A stretch of DNA of 7,556 bases from Planctomycetes bacterium UBA4800 (GTDB lineage Bacteria; Planctomycetota; UBA8108; UBA8890; UBA8898): NCBI GenBank assembly GCA_002402755.1, contig DHGK01000364.1:17287-24842 (forward strand), in the 5' to 3' direction. Positions 6,194 to 7,556 of the stretch are shown here, in pieces (position 1 is the first letter of the stretch; every line of letters begins with the position of its first letter). A program made the position numbers and the translations under genes. Under the pieces are notes generated by a model that searched no databases, was not told where the DNA came from, and saw only the letters and a list, made by a program, of their open reading frames with translations.

Positions 6194-7425
6194 TGCGATC
6201 GGCGTGTGCGTTTCTGCTGTGCGCCGCGGCGGCCTGCGCCGCGGCCGAGCCGCTGCTCGTCAAGGGCGCGCTCGTGTACACCATCACGGGGCCGGTGCTG
6301 AAGGATGCCGACATCCTGGTCAAGGACGGCGTCATCGCCGAGATCGGCCACGGCATTGCCGCGCCGCAGGGCGCGAAGGTCATCGAGGCCCGGGGGAAGG
6401 TCGCGATGCCGGGGTTCGTCGTGGCGCAGAACCTCGGCATCTTCGGCTCGGGCGGGTCGATCCCCGAGGGCATCGACGTCTTCGGCCTCCCCATGAAGCT
6501 CGCCGTCGGGTCCGGCGTCACCGCCGTCTGCTGCCGCAACACCGTCATCAAGATGACGTGCGGCGATCCGGAGGGCGTCCTGCTCGCGCCCAGCCCCTCG
6601 ATGTCCGTGTCCCTGTCCTGGAGCGGCAAGGAGGCGTTCAGGCGCGCGCTGCTCGATGCGCGCGAGCAGCTCAGGCGCGCCGCGCCGGCGGAGCAGGCGC
6701 GCGGCCAGGCCGCGCCGCAGGCCGCGAGTCCGTACGCGCGCGTCCTGCGCGGCGAGCTGCCCGTGCGGGTCTCGATCGACCGCGCGCAGGATCTCCTGTG
6801 GGCGGCGAGGATCGCGCGCGAGTTCAACATTCGTTTCATCATCGAAGGGGCGGTCGAGGGCTGGACCGTGGCCGAGGAGCTCGGAAGGGCCAAGGCCTCG
6901 GTCATCTTCTCGGTGCGCGTGATGGCGCCCCCGCCCGAGACCCCGGACGATCCGCCGGGCTCGAGCGAACGAGCGGCGCTGATGCTCGCGCGGGCGGGCG
7001 TGTCCTTCGCGCTCGTGCCGCCATCGCTCGCCGTCACCACCGCGGGCGGGTTCGCGGGTCGCGACATCATGGCCATGCCCATGGAGGCCGCGTTTGCGGT
7101 CCGCGGGGGCCTCGACGAGGCCGCCGCCCTGGCGGCGATCACGATCGAGCCCGCGCGCATCCTCGGCGTCGAGCAGCGGATCGGCAGCCTGGAGAAGGGC
7201 AAGGACGCGGACATCGTGATCCTGGACGGCGACCCGCTGCACTACAAGACCTTCGTCGACCTGACGATCATCAACGGCAAGGTCTACTTCGACCGCGCGC
7301 AGAGCGATGTGTTTCCCAGGCCCGAGCAGCCGGCCGCGCCGCAGCCCTCGCAGCCGCCCCAGCCGCCCCAGCCGCAACCGCAGCCTCAACAGCCGGAGCA
7401 GCCGCCCAGGCCGCCGCGGCAGTAG
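6193..7425 (+). CDS. Amidohydrolase-like exported paralog with Pro/Gln-rich C-terminal tail
   Basis: The product has 410 residues. Residues 1-18 form a clear Sec-type signal peptide (MRSACAFLLC, then an Ala-rich run ending AAA before EP). The beta start (ADILVKDGVIAEIG, 39-52) and the C-terminal signature (PARILGVEQRIGSLEKGKDA, 320-339) are intact and nearly canonical. None of the metal ligands remains: HxH aligns with Q79-N-L81 after MPGFVVA, the later His with S194 and G219 (E218 is adjacent), and the Asp with P277/S278. The family loop after GVTAV is altered and contains a vicinal C113-C114 pair. Residues from about 375 are a Pro/Gln-rich tail absent from the other paralogs. GAGGAG at 6182-6187 is a good ribosome site and the start overlaps the previous stop as TGATG. 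It is the last gene of the operon, followed by 131 non-coding bases. Function unknown; it is most likely a non-catalytic partner. Confidence 0.88.
   Translation: MRSACAFLLCAAAACAAAEPLLVKGALVYTITGPVLKDADILVKDGVIAEIGHGIAAPQGAKVIEARGKVAMPGFVVAQNLGIFGSGGSIPEGIDVFGLPMKLAVGSGVTAVCCRNTVIKMTCGDPEGVLLAPSPSMSVSLSWSGKEAFRRALLDAREQLRRAAPAEQARGQAAPQAASPYARVLRGELPVRVSIDRAQDLLWAARIAREFNIRFIIEGAVEGWTVAEELGRAKASVIFSVRVMAPPPETPDDPPGSSERAALMLARAGVSFALVPPSLAVTTAGGFAGRDIMAMPMEAAFAVRGGLDEAAALAAITIEPARILGVEQRIGSLEKGKDADIVILDGDPLHYKTFVDLTIINGKVYFDRAQSDVFPRPEQPAAPQPSQPPQPPQPQPQPQQPEQPPRPPRQ
7315..7422 (+). repeat. Low-complexity Pro/Gln-coding tract at the end of gene 5
   Basis: The last 36 codons of gene 5 are mostly Pro and Gln, with repeated DNA units of the type CAGCCGCCC and CAGCCGCAA encoding PPQ and PQ steps. 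Such tracts expand and contract by slippage and usually form extended, unstructured linkers. The domain signature ends well before it (by about residue 365), so the tract is an appendix and not part of the fold. Confidence 0.75.
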
Positions 7426-7465
7426 CCGTCCGAGAAACCGGCCCGCCGGCCGCGAGGACGCCAGG

Positions 7466-7556
7466 CCACGAAGGCTACGACGGAATAAACCACAGAGACA
7501 CGGAGGGCACAGAGAAGGACACGGAGAGAGAACCGGTAACCGTTCACGGTTTTCTC
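7466..7556. repeat. Intergenic short-unit repeats (CCACGAAGG-type and CACRGAGR-type)
   Basis: Two 9-base units stand side by side at 7466-7483 (CCACGAAGG, CTACGACGG). Four units of the form CAC(A/G)GAG(A/G) then begin at 7491, 7499, 7508 and 7520. This stretch is clearly less GC-rich than the genes and shows no reading frame of interest. From memory, CACAGAGACAC-type strings are common dispersed intergenic repeats in environmental bacterial genomes, often as one arm of a large palindrome. The second arm would lie beyond the right edge. Confidence 0.6.
7526..7556 (+). terminator. Probable stem-loop after the operon, cut by the window edge
   Basis: GAGAGAACCG (7526-7535) can pair with CGGTTTTCTC (7547-7556) as ten base pairs including one G-U pair, around an 11-base loop. 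The stem may continue past the edge, because the bases just left of it (CACG, 7520-7523) would match a CGTG to the right. It lies 100 bases after the last stop codon. It could end transcription or simply be the tip of the dispersed palindromic repeat; with the downstream side missing, a T-tract cannot be assessed. Confidence 0.4.

Noticed and set aside
3564..7389. Other long - strand open frames opposite genes 3, 4 and 5
   Set aside because: They mirror the + strand codon bias, overlap one another, and have no domain signature, ribosome site or signal peptide.
173..7425. Assigning histidine degradation (HutI) or another named pathway
   Set aside because: The similarity is at superfamily level; no other hut genes or pathway partners are present and the proteins appear exported.
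7439..7452. GC hairpin CGGCC-CGCC-GGCCG just after the last stop
   Set aside because: The stem is only five pairs with no T-tract behind it, and such palindromes arise readily in DNA of this composition.
1..7556. tRNA, rRNA, CRISPR array, transposase or phage features
   Set aside because: None was seen; apart from 7426-7556 there is no non-coding space to hold them.

Overview
The window is very GC-rich and almost entirely coding on the + strand. It holds a tight run of paralogous genes of the amidohydrolase superfamily (imidazolonepropionase-like branch, COG1228 type). Five complete genes occupy 173-7425, and the 3' end of a sixth lies at 1-173. Neighbouring genes overlap by 1 to 4 bases at every one of the five junctions, so the run reads as one operon. 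Its promoter must lie upstream of the window. Most of the proteins begin with a short Ala/Leu/Cys-rich hydrophobic segment that looks like an export signal, so the products probably work outside the cytoplasm. High GC, secreted COG1228-type proteins in families, and the intergenic repeats at the right end suggest an environmental bacterium, possibly Planctomycetota or a similar phylum. That assignment is an inference; no marker gene is present.

Layout: (0) 1-173, C-terminal end of an amidohydrolase-like protein. (1) 173-1420, single-domain paralog. (2) 1417-3798, fusion of two amidohydrolase-like domains. (3) 3795-5117, single-domain paralog with a full set of metal-binding residues. (4) 5117-6193, shorter paralog. 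(5) 6193-7425, paralog ending in a Pro/Gln-rich tail. (6) 7426-7556, non-coding, with short CAC(A/G)GAG-type repeats and a probable stem-loop cut by the window edge.

The main result comes from lining the paralogs up by eye. The N-terminal beta-strand segment (ending in a PG(L/I/F/M)(I/V) motif) and the C-terminal signature (PA..LG....G(S/T/Q)(I/L)..G...A(D/N)) are kept in all of them. The metal ligands of the barrel (HxH, two later His, one Asp) are complete only in gene 3. The other five scorable domains have lost nearly all the His residues: HTH has become HTS, DTL, SSR, RTR or QNL, and both later His are replaced everywhere. The array therefore looks like one likely active metallo-hydrolase co-expressed with five catalytically eroded relatives. 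All of these are still intact reading frames with good Shine-Dalgarno sequences. One reading is a secreted multi-subunit assembly in which the inactive paralogs serve as structural, regulatory or substrate-binding subunits. Another is that they have acquired metal-independent functions. The substrate cannot be read from the sequence.
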